This document shows, piece after piece, positions 16,212 to 24,324 of a stretch of DNA of 64,000 nucleotides (position 1 is the first letter of the stretch; each line of letters begins with the position of its first letter). The notes below the pieces were generated by a model. The model was given only the letters and a program-made list of their open reading frames with translations. It was not told where the DNA came from and made no database searches. The stretch spans positions 1 through 64,000 of the forward strand of contig CAZRNU010000002.1 in the NCBI GenBank assembly GCA_964601515.1, in the 5' to 3' direction. The stretch is from PWND01 sp964601515 (GTDB lineage: Bacteria > Bacteroidota > Bacteroidia > Bacteroidales > UBA7960). The position numbers and the translations under genes were made by a program.

Positions 16212-17864
16212 ATGAAAACATTTAGCCAAGCTATAACGTTGTTATTGGCGATATCATTATTATCATGTAATATGGGCAACGAAAAGCACATTACTGCTGA
16301 TCTTATAATTACCAATGCTACTATATACACTGTCGACAATGAGTTTTCGACGGCTCAGTGCATGGCAATTCTTGACGGTAAAATTATTGACATCGGCAGC
16401 AATTCTGAAATACTTGAAAAATATTCTTCAAAAGAGGTTATTGATTTTGCGGGGAAATTTGTTTATCCCGGATTTATAGACCCTCATGCACATTTTTTTG
16501 GTTACGGCAAAAGCCTACTAAATGCTGATTTATATGGGGCTAAATCATTTGAAGAGGTTATTGAAATAATCAAAAAGCATCATAATGACTATCCGTCTGA
16601 ATGGATTTTGGGAAGAGGCTGGGACCAAAATGAATGGGATGTAAAGGAATTTCCCAACAGAACACAAATAGACAAAGTTTTTCCGGATGTGCCGGTTTTA
16701 TTAAGAAGAGTGGATGGACATGCTGCAATAGCCAACACTGAAGCTTTAAATAGAGCGGGTATTAAAAAAGCAAAAGAAGTAATCGGGGGAAAAATAGAAT
16801 TCAAAAATGGAGAGTTAACGGGCATTTTAATCGGAAGTGCAATATATTTAGTTGATGAAATTATTCCAAAACCGAAGAAAGAAGTTTTAATTGAAGCGTT
16901 AATAAACGGCCAGAACAACTTATTTGCTGTAGGACTAACGAGCATAGGCGATGCAGGATTAGAAAAAGAAACAATTCTAATGATAGATTCATTGCATAAA
17001 TCCGGAAAACTTAAATTAAAAATTTATGCAATGTTATCTCCAACTGAAGAAAATTTCGAGCACTTTGCATCAAAGGGTTATTATAAAACTTCACATTTAA
17101 ATGTAAGATCAATAAAACTGTTTGCAGACGGCGCATTAGGTTCTCGCGGAGCAAAACTACTGGAGCCATATTCAGACGACATAAAAAACTCAGGTATTTT
17201 GGAAAACACTGTTGATTTTCTTCAAGAAATTGCCCAAAAAGCATATGATTATGATTATCAGCTAAACACACACTGTATTGGAGATTCTGCAAATAGACTG
17301 ATGTTGAATATTTACGGAGACTTATTAAAAGAACAAAACGACCGACGCTGGAGAATTGAACATGCTCAAATTGTTCATCCTAATGATATAGATAAATTCA
17401 GAAAATTCAGCATAATTCCATCTATTCAGGCTATCCACGCTACTTCTGATATGCTCTGGGCCATAAACAGACTTGGAAAAGAAAGAATAATAAATGCTTA
17501 TGCATTAAAAGCGCTACTGAATCAGAATGGATGGCTGCCAAATGGAAGCGACTTCCCTGTAGAACCAATCAATCCACTTTTTGGATTTTACGCTGCATTT
17601 GAGAGAAAAAACGCTGACGGCATCCCTGAAGGCGGATTCCAAATGGAAAATGCACTTACAAGAGAAGAAGCTTTAAAAGCTATGACAATTTGGTCTGCAA
17701 AAGCGCAATTCGAAGAGCAAGAAAAAGGCAGTCTCGAAATTGGAAAATATGCTGATTTTGTAGTATTTGATAAAGATATTATGACAATACCCGGTCATGA
17801 AATTCTAACACTAAAAGTTTATAAAACTTATGTAAATGGAGAATTAGTTTATGAAAATAAATAG
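16212..17864 (+). CDS. YtcJ-like amidohydrolase lipoprotein
   Basis: The start at 16212 gives a lipoprotein signal ending LLSCNMG; a frame start 30 bases upstream would lie inside the kinase gene and is rejected. The mature part is an amidohydrolase of the YtcJ/ExeM type with the metal motif FIDPHAHFFGYG, WILGRGWDQNEW, DGHAAIAN, LFADGALGSRGAKL (catalytic lysine region), HCIGDSANR and the late GSDFPVEPINPLFGFYAAF. Such enzymes hydrolyse amides or esters of unknown natural substrates. The 550-residue length is typical. The gene probably shares a transcript with the kinase, and a hexamer array starts directly after its stop codon. Confidence 0.88.
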   Translation: MKTFSQAITLLLAISLLSCNMGNEKHITADLIITNATIYTVDNEFSTAQCMAILDGKIIDIGSNSEILEKYSSKEVIDFAGKFVYPGFIDPHAHFFGYGKSLLNADLYGAKSFEEVIEIIKKHHNDYPSEWILGRGWDQNEWDVKEFPNRTQIDKVFPDVPVLLRRVDGHAAIANTEALNRAGIKKAKEVIGGKIEFKNGELTGILIGSAIYLVDEIIPKPKKEVLIEALINGQNNLFAVGLTSIGDAGLEKETILMIDSLHKSGKLKLKIYAMLSPTEENFEHFASKGYYKTSHLNVRSIKLFADGALGSRGAKLLEPYSDDIKNSGILENTVDFLQEIAQKAYDYDYQLNTHCIGDSANRLMLNIYGDLLKEQNDRRWRIEHAQIVHPNDIDKFRKFSIIPSIQAIHATSDMLWAINRLGKERIINAYALKALLNQNGWLPNGSDFPVEPINPLFGFYAAFERKNADGIPEGGFQMENALTREEALKAMTIWSAKAQFEEQEKGSLEIGKYADFVVFDKDIMTIPGHEILTLKVYKTYVNGELVYENK

Positions 17865-17924
17865 TTAAGGTTAAGGTTAAGGTTGAGGTTAAGGTTAAGG
17901 TTGAGGTTAAGGTTAAGGTTAAGG
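17865..17924. repeat. Hexamer tandem array TTAAGG/TTGAGG
   Basis: Ten contiguous 6-base units run from the base after the amidohydrolase stop codon to 17924. TTAAGG dominates, with TTGAGG at units 4 and 7 and a degraded TTGAAT after unit 10, which gives a partial 18-base higher-order period. The array occupies almost the whole 86-base intergenic gap. Confidence 0.95.
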
Positions 17925-17950
17925 TTGAATAATTAATAATTTTAAAAGAA

Positions 17951-19372
17951 ATGAAAATGATTAGAAGAAGAGTTTTTCCAATAGTTTTATTAGTAATAGT
18001 TTGCATTAGCTGCTTTTGTTCATTTGCCAAAGAAGGATATCACATTAAGGTTAATATCAATGGATTAAAAGATACTACCTCCATACTTGCTTATTATTAT
18101 GGGAATAATCAATACGTAAAAGACACTGCATACGTTGACAGCAAAGGCTTTTTTGAATTTAAGGGAGATTCAACTCTTGAAAAAGGCATGTATATGATTG
18201 TGCTACCCGGACAACAATATTTTGATATTATAATCGATAATGATCAATTTTTTGAAATTAATTCCGACATAAAAGATATTTCCGGAAAGCTTACTTTTAA
18301 AGGCTCTGCAGAAAATTCAGCGTTTTATGAATACTTAAGAACTCTAAAGCCACTGTCTGAAAACATTACAGAATTAAGAAAAATAATGAATGAGCTCGAA
18401 CTTGGAACAGAAAGGCGAGAATCTGTATTGAAACAGATAAAAGATTTAGAAGAAAAGGCGCAGATTTTACAAAAAGACTTCTTAAATGACAATCCTAAAG
18501 GTTTATTTTCATCTGTTTTAATGGCTCAACAGGTTGTACCCGTTCCTGAGCCCCCTATTAAAGCCGATGGTACTCCGGACAGAGAACTACTTTATTTCAT
18601 GTTTCTAGACGAATATTGGAAGAATGTTGACTTAAAAGATGAAAGGCTATTACGAACTCCTGTATTTCATCAGAAACTTAATCAGTTTTTCTCTTCAGTA
18701 GTTATACAAATACCCGATAGCATTATTACGGCAGCCGATCGTTTTATAGATAAAACTCGAGGAAATAATGAAATGTTTAAATATGTTGTTTGGTTCGTAA
18801 TGAATCTTTCTGAACGTTCAAACATTATGGGTATGGATGCGGTGTTTGTTCATATGGCAGAGAAATATTACATATCCGGAGAAGCATTTTGGGTTAGCGA
18901 GGAACAACTTGACCGAATAACAAAACGTGCAATTGCTCAGAAGCCTCTATTGATTGGAGCAGTCGCACCTGATATCAATGTATTTACTCCTGATAGAAAG
19001 ACTATTTCATTACATGAGATAGAATCAAAATATTTAGTGCTTTATTTTTGGGATTCAGACTGTTCGCACTGTAAGGTTGTAACACCAAAACTAAAAGAAG
19101 TTTATAGCAAGATACAGAATAAAGGGATAAAAGTGTTTGCTGTTAACACAGAGGCTAGCAGGGAAGACTGGCTGAATTATATCGAAAAGAACAAACTTGA
19201 ATGGATAAACGTTCACGACCCTGTTAATACAAGCGGATTTAGGGAAAAATATGACCTATTTGCAGTTCCAATTATATACGTACTGGATAAAGACAAAAAG
19301 ATTATTGCCAAGAAAATCAACCCTGAGCAACTTGAAGAACTAATAAATCATTACGAGAGAATGAATAAATAA
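17951..19372 (+). CDS. DUF4369/DUF5106 TlpA-like thiol-disulfide oxidoreductase
   Basis: The 473-residue protein has an N-terminal export signal (residues about 8-25, with VCISCFCSFA so lipidation is possible). A DUF4369-type beta domain follows (about 28-125), then a helical DUF5106-like region (about 130-330), and a TlpA/thioredoxin domain whose active site lies in LYFWDSDCSHCKVVTPKL (CSHC). This composition is common in Bacteroidota envelope redox proteins. It would reduce or isomerise disulfides in the periplasm. The upstream hexamer repeat occupies its leader region. It converges with the DUF4301 gene, with an 8-base gap. Confidence 0.85.
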   Translation: MKMIRRRVFPIVLLVIVCISCFCSFAKEGYHIKVNINGLKDTTSILAYYYGNNQYVKDTAYVDSKGFFEFKGDSTLEKGMYMIVLPGQQYFDIIIDNDQFFEINSDIKDISGKLTFKGSAENSAFYEYLRTLKPLSENITELRKIMNELELGTERRESVLKQIKDLEEKAQILQKDFLNDNPKGLFSSVLMAQQVVPVPEPPIKADGTPDRELLYFMFLDEYWKNVDLKDERLLRTPVFHQKLNQFFSSVVIQIPDSIITAADRFIDKTRGNNEMFKYVVWFVMNLSERSNIMGMDAVFVHMAEKYYISGEAFWVSEEQLDRITKRAIAQKPLLIGAVAPDINVFTPDRKTISLHEIESKYLVLYFWDSDCSHCKVVTPKLKEVYSKIQNKGIKVFAVNTEASREDWLNYIEKNKLEWINVHDPVNTSGFREKYDLFAVPIIYVLDKDKKIIAKKINPEQLEELINHYERMNK

Positions 19373-19379
19373 GGTTATT

Positions 19380-20921
19380 CTATCTGTGTTCTTTTCTTAA
19401 CAAATCGTTTACTGATTTAACAGGATTAAATGTAATAAGCGGCACTTCAACAAATATCGTTATCCATTTAGCCATTGCACCATTCCATAAACCCGGAAGT
19501 TCTAGTGCCTTTAGGTCTTTACCATTTTTTGATTTATGACTTATAAAACAAGTGTCATTATCAATAAACTGCCTTAAATCAAACTGTTCTCCATTCCAAC
19601 CTCTAATTGCACAAACAAGATCAACAGGGTTAAAATGTGTAGCTTTTTTAAATATTAATTCTTGTCCCGGGTCTTTCATATTAACTTGCGACGACTCCAC
19701 AATTTGCAATGAAGCAGAATTGCTTTTATGATCAAAAACCCAGAATGGACCACCGCCCGGCTCACCTTCATTCTTAACCATTCCGCACACTCTAACAGGC
19801 CTGTCGAGAATATTCGGAAGAATTTCAATTCCTTCGGAAAAACTTTCAGGGATAAGAGAAGGGTCTATATTCAATTTATCAATAACGAATTCTCTAACAT
19901 TATGGTAATCTTCTTTAATGAATTCATTTTCATAAATTTTTCTAAGAATTTCATGAATTCTAACTTGTAAATCAATTAGCAAACCGCCTATTACTTTTTT
20001 ATAAATAATGGTTGGTTCTTTTAGGGAATCAGGAACAACATTATCAATATTTTTTATAAAAACAAAATCACCATCCAGATCGTTAAGGTTTTCTATCAAA
20101 GCGCCGTGCCCTCCCGGTCTAAAATGCAAGCTATTATCAGACTCGCGAAACGGATTATTATCCATATCAACAGCAATAGTATCCGTTGAAGTTTTTTGGA
20201 GAGAAAAGCTTATCTCATAGTTCACTTCATATTGCTTCCCATATAATGGGACTAACTCATCTGTTAGTCTTGCAAAATGCTCTCTGTGGTCAGGAGATAC
20301 TGTAAAATGAATATGAACTGTTCCATCCTGCATTCTGGCGTAATTTGCGCCTTCTACCAAATGTTCTTCAATCGGAGTCCTAACCAATCCCTTATCAGCA
20401 TAATTATGAAACTTAAGCAATCCTTTAGGCAAAGAAGCGTAATCCAGTCCTGTTTCAGTTAGCAACAATTCAAGTATTAGCTTATAATTTTTAGAATGAT
20501 AGCATTGCTCAGGATCAATTGCTTTGGCTTCCATGACTTTTGCAAGGTCGCTCCACAAAGCCAAACTACGTAACTTTGAAAAGAATGCATTGGCCTCACA
20601 ATTTTGTTTGCACAATTCATCGGGGCTCACTCCGGCATTAAGCTTATCAAGCCAATTAAAGGCATCCTTAAACATCCTAGTTGCAGCACCACTTGCAGGA
20701 ACAAACTTCACAACTGTGTAACTCGGGCTATTTTTTTCATAAATTTCAATCCACCTTAAAAGTGATTTTTCATCAAGTCTTATAATTCCATCACCAACAA
20801 TAGCAGGGCGGTCAAGTTTAATAGGAGAAATTCCTTTCTTAAATATTTCTAATTGGGCTTCAACTGATTCTATGGTGTTACCCATTGCAGAAATCTGCTC
20901 TATATCTTTTTCAGTAAACAT
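19380..20921 (-). CDS. DUF4301 family protein
   Basis: The 513-residue protein matches DUF4301, a family common in Bacteroidota, from MFTEKDIEQISAMG through KFVPASGAATRMFKDAF (a nucleotidyltransferase-like glycine-rich segment), FRPGGHGALIENLNDLDGD, NEGEPGGGPFWV and the end LITFNPVKSVNDLL. The middle resembles sugar-nucleotide pyrophosphorylase folds, but no activity is established. It lies 22 bases downstream of the serine protease gene on the same strand and could be co-transcribed with it. Confidence 0.85.
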   Translation of the reverse strand: MFTEKDIEQISAMGNTIESVEAQLEIFKKGISPIKLDRPAIVGDGIIRLDEKSLLRWIEIYEKNSPSYTVVKFVPASGAATRMFKDAFNWLDKLNAGVSPDELCKQNCEANAFFSKLRSLALWSDLAKVMEAKAIDPEQCYHSKNYKLILELLLTETGLDYASLPKGLLKFHNYADKGLVRTPIEEHLVEGANYARMQDGTVHIHFTVSPDHREHFARLTDELVPLYGKQYEVNYEISFSLQKTSTDTIAVDMDNNPFRESDNSLHFRPGGHGALIENLNDLDGDFVFIKNIDNVVPDSLKEPTIIYKKVIGGLLIDLQVRIHEILRKIYENEFIKEDYHNVREFVIDKLNIDPSLIPESFSEGIEILPNILDRPVRVCGMVKNEGEPGGGPFWVFDHKSNSASLQIVESSQVNMKDPGQELIFKKATHFNPVDLVCAIRGWNGEQFDLRQFIDNDTCFISHKSKNGKDLKALELPGLWNGAMAKWITIFVEVPLITFNPVKSVNDLLRKEHR

Positions 20922-20943
20922 AATTTTTAAATTAAACAGTTTA

Positions 20944-22029
20944 TTACTGATTTGTATTTATCGGTTTTGCAAGAAACCTTTCCTGAAATAATCTGATGTA
21001 ATGATTGCTATTAGCTATCAAGTCTTGCAATAACTTTTTACACGCTTCCTTTTTGAAATCATCATCAAACATCAAGAATGACAAAAGAATTTCATTATTT
21101 TTCAGGCTAAAGGTAAGATTTTTTAAAACATAATTCTGTTGTAGAACAAATTCATAAAACATAGCTATATTATCATCCGGCAGCAAACATATTGAAATAT
21201 CAAAAACAACAAATTTAGTTTTATTTGAATACACTATTTTCACAATACCGCCTTGTTGTTCCAACTCCCATAAGAATGGTCCTGACCTTGATGTCACTGC
21301 ATCAAATCCACACTCCTCGATAACACCTTCTATTTTCTTTACTATTCCTTCAGGGATATAAGCAGGTGGATCGTACTCATCGAGGCTGAATTTATGCCCA
21401 CAATTACAACAATAACCATTATTTAATTCTTCTATAAGCTGTACCCTTCGGCAAGATGAACAACGTATTGAATTTTGTTCCTGATAGCTGTAATATAAAT
21501 CCAAGTTTTCACTAATGTAATAAAATGGCAAAGCAAAACCTATATTTTCAGCCTCTTTAATTATCATAGTATTGAGTCCTACAACTTCAGCATTCGCATT
21601 GAATAATGGACCGCCACTATTACCCGGATTTAGAGGAGCATCAATCTGGATATATTTAATTCCATTGTATTCTCGATCAACCTTTGAAATTATTCCTGAA
21701 GTTGATGTGTAATTCAAACTCATTGGATGTCCAATAGCCAAAACACTTTCACCTTCATTTACAGGGCCTTCAGACAAGTCAGGAAATTCTGCTTCAAACC
21801 CTTTAGGCTTTTCAAGAAAAGCTATATCTTGCAGCATGTCGACATATAAAACTCTAACAGCTTTCTTTTTTATATTCCTACCTGAAATTACCACTTCTTT
21901 ATTTCCCTTAACAACATGAAAATTAGTTATAATTAGATCCCACCCGTTCAGAATAAAACCACTTCCGAAGCTAAAGGGTGTGGTTATCTGAACAATAGCA
22001 TCCTTATATCGGTCAATTATTTTATTCAT
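20944..22029 (-). CDS. Cytosolic trypsin-like serine protease with zinc ribbon and YbjN-like C-terminus
   Basis: No signal peptide is present, so this S1C-type protease is probably cytoplasmic. The catalytic triad is His38 (ITNFHVV), Asp68 (LQDIAFL) and Ser138 (NPGNSGGPL). A CxxC...CxxC zinc ribbon follows (Cys190, Cys193, Cys207, Cys210). The last 130 residues, with GIVKIVYSNKTKFVVFDI and the NYVLKNLTFSLKNNEILLSF phrase, resemble the YbjN/type III chaperone-like fold; this is an inference from pattern only. There is no PDZ domain, unlike DegP. Its start overlaps the stop of the upstream gene by four bases (ATGA), so the two are translationally coupled and likely work together. Confidence 0.75.
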   Translation of the reverse strand: MNKIIDRYKDAIVQITTPFSFGSGFILNGWDLIITNFHVVKGNKEVVISGRNIKKKAVRVLYVDMLQDIAFLEKPKGFEAEFPDLSEGPVNEGESVLAIGHPMSLNYTSTSGIISKVDREYNGIKYIQIDAPLNPGNSGGPLFNANAEVVGLNTMIIKEAENIGFALPFYYISENLDLYYSYQEQNSIRCSSCRRVQLIEELNNGYCCNCGHKFSLDEYDPPAYIPEGIVKKIEGVIEECGFDAVTSRSGPFLWELEQQGGIVKIVYSNKTKFVVFDISICLLPDDNIAMFYEFVLQQNYVLKNLTFSLKNNEILLSFLMFDDDFKKEACKKLLQDLIANSNHYIRLFQERFLAKPINTNQ

Positions 22030-23348
22030 ATTTCAGGCTGAGTAAAATTCAAATATGTTATTTCATTTAACAAGGACTTGCAAAATAATGGCAAACTATT
22101 AAAATTTATATTTACACTAATGATTCCTAAATGAGGGTACTCTTTTCTTTCGTCATTTATTATTCTTTTTATTTCATTTTCAATTTCAATTTTATTTAAT
22201 GAGTTTAATTTCTCATCATAAAAATTGTTCACCAAACCCATCTCACGAAAGAATTCCGGATGTAATACATTATAAATAAGCGTTATCAACTTTTTTGTTG
22301 CCGGGTAAACACCAAAATAGTACATACAATATCCTATAATGTATTCATTTAAGCATGCAGTATAGGATTTATCCGAAGGTCTTGAGGTAAGCTTTGAATT
22401 CTCATCCAACTGCTTTAATATGAATTCATAAACTTGTTTGTGACTCGAGGCTTCAATTATTGAAAAAGTGTATTTATGCTTTACAAAACTATTTATCAAA
22501 TCAGCAGAAGGAAGCTTCAAAACTTCATTCAAGTATACTTTAATAGAGTCGAGACGTGCAGTTGATGAAAGGCTTTTTTGATTATATGAAATAAGGCTTT
22601 TATTCAATAATTGCTTAACTTCTCCTTCAGGTACTAATAAAAAATCTATTCTAAACAACAATGTAAGCAGATAATACGAGATAATAACCAAATCTTTTTC
22701 CTGATCCATCTTCTCTATAATTGCTAAAGTATCAGAAATCCATAATTTCAAATATTTAATTTTTACATTAGAAAACTTTTCAGTGGTTAATGGCGCATCA
22801 ATATTAACATTTAAATCGAACTCCCTTATAAATGATTCGCTATCTGATGCAGAATTCATTGCAACTTCTTTTAGTACGAAAAATAGTTTCTCAGGAGATG
22901 TCTCGCTAATTTTCGAATTTGATTTTAGAATAATTTCATTATTATTAATTGCATAACTGCTATAATGAAAATTGTAATTTTTTGATAATATATATCTGAA
23001 CAAAGAAGGACTAATTTGCTCATATCTGCCAATTCTGGCATAAATATTAATTTCATCATCAATAATTTCAAGATGAACTTTTTGTATTCCCTGAAATATT
23101 TTATACTCTTTTTGATTGTTAAATTGGCTTGAAACTACATTTTGCTGAGTGGAATCATTAAGATAATCCATCAGAACATCGACACTCTCTTTATATTTAC
23201 CCTCATTATAAAGCCTAAGAGATTCATTGTATTTTCTATTTAAAGATGGTGACTTATTGCATGATAAGTATCTTCCAAATTCCACATCCGGCAATATCAC
23301 TTTATCATCTGTAGAACTTTTCTTGAAAAACTTATTAAATAAAGCCAT
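22026..23348 (-). CDS. Unknown cytosolic protein coupled to the serine protease
   Basis: I do not recognise a named family. The 440-residue protein lacks a signal peptide and membrane segments. Residues about 38-62 look like a single helical TPR-type hairpin (LRLYNEGKYKESVDVLMDYL). Residues about 80-170 alternate strands and helices in a way that recalls the YbjN/type III chaperone-like fold (VHLEIIDDEINIYARIG, then SYAINNNEIILKS and a helix FFVLKEVAMNS). The rest is mostly helical. It is the first gene of an ATGA-coupled pair with the protease and lies directly behind a rod-like RNA structure. It may be the protease's regulator, adaptor or substrate. Confidence 0.6.
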   Translation of the reverse strand: MALFNKFFKKSSTDDKVILPDVEFGRYLSCNKSPSLNRKYNESLRLYNEGKYKESVDVLMDYLNDSTQQNVVSSQFNNQKEYKIFQGIQKVHLEIIDDEINIYARIGRYEQISPSLFRYILSKNYNFHYSSYAINNNEIILKSNSKISETSPEKLFFVLKEVAMNSASDSESFIREFDLNVNIDAPLTTEKFSNVKIKYLKLWISDTLAIIEKMDQEKDLVIISYYLLTLLFRIDFLLVPEGEVKQLLNKSLISYNQKSLSSTARLDSIKVYLNEVLKLPSADLINSFVKHKYTFSIIEASSHKQVYEFILKQLDENSKLTSRPSDKSYTACLNEYIIGYCMYYFGVYPATKKLITLIYNVLHPEFFREMGLVNNFYDEKLNSLNKIEIENEIKRIINDERKEYPHLGIISVNINFNSLPLFCKSLLNEITYLNFTQPEI

Positions 23349-23387
23349 ATGATGAAATAAAAAGACCTTTAATTCGGTTGGGCTATT

Positions 23388-23504
23388 AAAAACCAGTTCC
23401 AGACAACACCGTGAATCCTAATTTATTGTTGAAAAACCTTTCAGCCTTTCTTACACCGTCATTCCAGGATTGAGTTGAATGGTGCTGCCTGGTTAATGGT
23501 TTTT
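23388..23504 (-). ncRNA. Rod-like structured RNA or leader upstream of the protease locus
   Basis: The region folds into an extended hairpin, written here in plus-strand terms. AAAAACCA (23388-23395) pairs with TGGTTTTT (23497-23504). CCAGACA plus ACACC (23399-23410) pairs with GGTGC plus TGCCTGG (23481-23492). AATCCT (23414-23419) pairs with AGGATT (23466-23471). These stems are separated by unequal internal loops and capped by a 46-base loop. A TAnnTTTG box on the minus strand lies just upstream, so the RNA would be the leader of the unknown-protein gene or a separate 6S-like RNA. The genuine 6S RNA is elsewhere (33425-33622). Confidence 0.5.
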
Positions 23505-23521
23505 GGAAAAAAAGGATGATT

Positions 23522-23529
23522 CAAAGGTA
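23522..23529 (-). promoter_or_regulatory. -7 element (TACCTTTG) for the rod RNA/protease locus
   Basis: On the minus strand TACCTTTG fully matches TAnnTTTG. It would start transcription near 23515, about ten bases before the first strand of the rod-like hairpin. No TTTG is visible at the -33 position. The remaining spacer to the divergent nuoE-like gene at 23767 is very AT-rich and shows nothing else. Confidence 0.5.
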
Positions 23530-23766
23530 TAATATTTTGTTTAAATAAAAAAAATGAAAAATAGAAAATATGTTTTGATGAAGATTATAAATTTACAAAA
23601 CCTCAATAATATTTTTTTCTGACATAACCAAAAAATACAGATATAAAAAAAATATTTTTTTTATATCACTTTGAGGAGATTTTTATTTACTTTTCGTATT
23701 GTAAAATAAGTCTTATGCTTAAAAAGATTTTTATTTCTGCTTTTTAAATAACGAAAAATTCATCAT

Positions 23767-24288
23767 ATGCGAATAAAAAGAATTCAAAACGAAGCAAATC
23801 CAGGTGATACTTTATTAGCTGCCGACCTTAGTTTGATGGACTCCTTAATAGCCAAATTCAAAGGAAAAAAGGGCAATCTAATCCCGTTGCTGCAAGGAAC
23901 ACAATCTTTATATGGATATATTCCAAAAGAAGCATTTCATAAACTCAATAAAGAGGCAGGCCTGGAGCTTAACGAAATGTATGGCGTTGCTACTTTTTAC
24001 GCTCAATTCAGGCTTAGTCCTGTTGGAAAACACATAATCAGAATGTGTCATGGAACAGCATGCCATGTACAAAATGTTACAGCCATTACAGAAGCATTAC
24101 TAGATCATCTTGAAATAAAAGATGGAGAAACTACTACTGACAGGCTTTTCACTGTTGAAACTGTTGCATGCTTGGGCTGCTGTTCTCTTGCGCCGGTTAT
24201 GATGATTGGTGAAGAAACATATGGCAAACTTACTCCAACGGAAGCAACAAAAATTATTAAGGAAATAAAACGCAACGAATTAGGTTAA
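23767..24288 (+). CDS. NuoE-like [2Fe-2S] subunit of a soluble NAD(P)H oxidoreductase
   Basis: The 173-residue protein is a thioredoxin-like [2Fe-2S] ferredoxin of the NuoE/HydC/HndA type. The four ligands are Cys94 and Cys99 in RMCHGTACH and Cys135 and Cys139 in VACLGCCSLAPVM. The N-terminal helical bundle includes LIPLLQGTQSLYGYIPKEA. It transfers electrons next to the FMN subunit. It opens an operon of three redox genes and a rubrerythrin-like gene. The other Nuo subunits, especially the membrane arm, are absent, so this is not respiratory complex I but a soluble enzyme of the HydABC/Hnd/Stn class. Confidence 0.92.
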   Translation: MRIKRIQNEANPGDTLLAADLSLMDSLIAKFKGKKGNLIPLLQGTQSLYGYIPKEAFHKLNKEAGLELNEMYGVATFYAQFRLSPVGKHIIRMCHGTACHVQNVTAITEALLDHLEIKDGETTTDRLFTVETVACLGCCSLAPVMMIGEETYGKLTPTEATKIIKEIKRNELG

Positions 24289-24324
24289 CCCCTAAAAATT
24301 GACAATCATAAAACCAAACATAAA

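Noticed and set aside
17865..17924. Telomere-like repeat suggesting a linear replicon end
   Set aside because: The array is short, internal between two intact genes, and the unit TTAAGG is not a known telomere unit of bacteria.
17779..18030. 83-residue minus-strand frame with STLTLT repeats
   Set aside because: The repeated protein stretch is only the translation of the TTAAGG hexamer array, and the frame overlaps two real genes.
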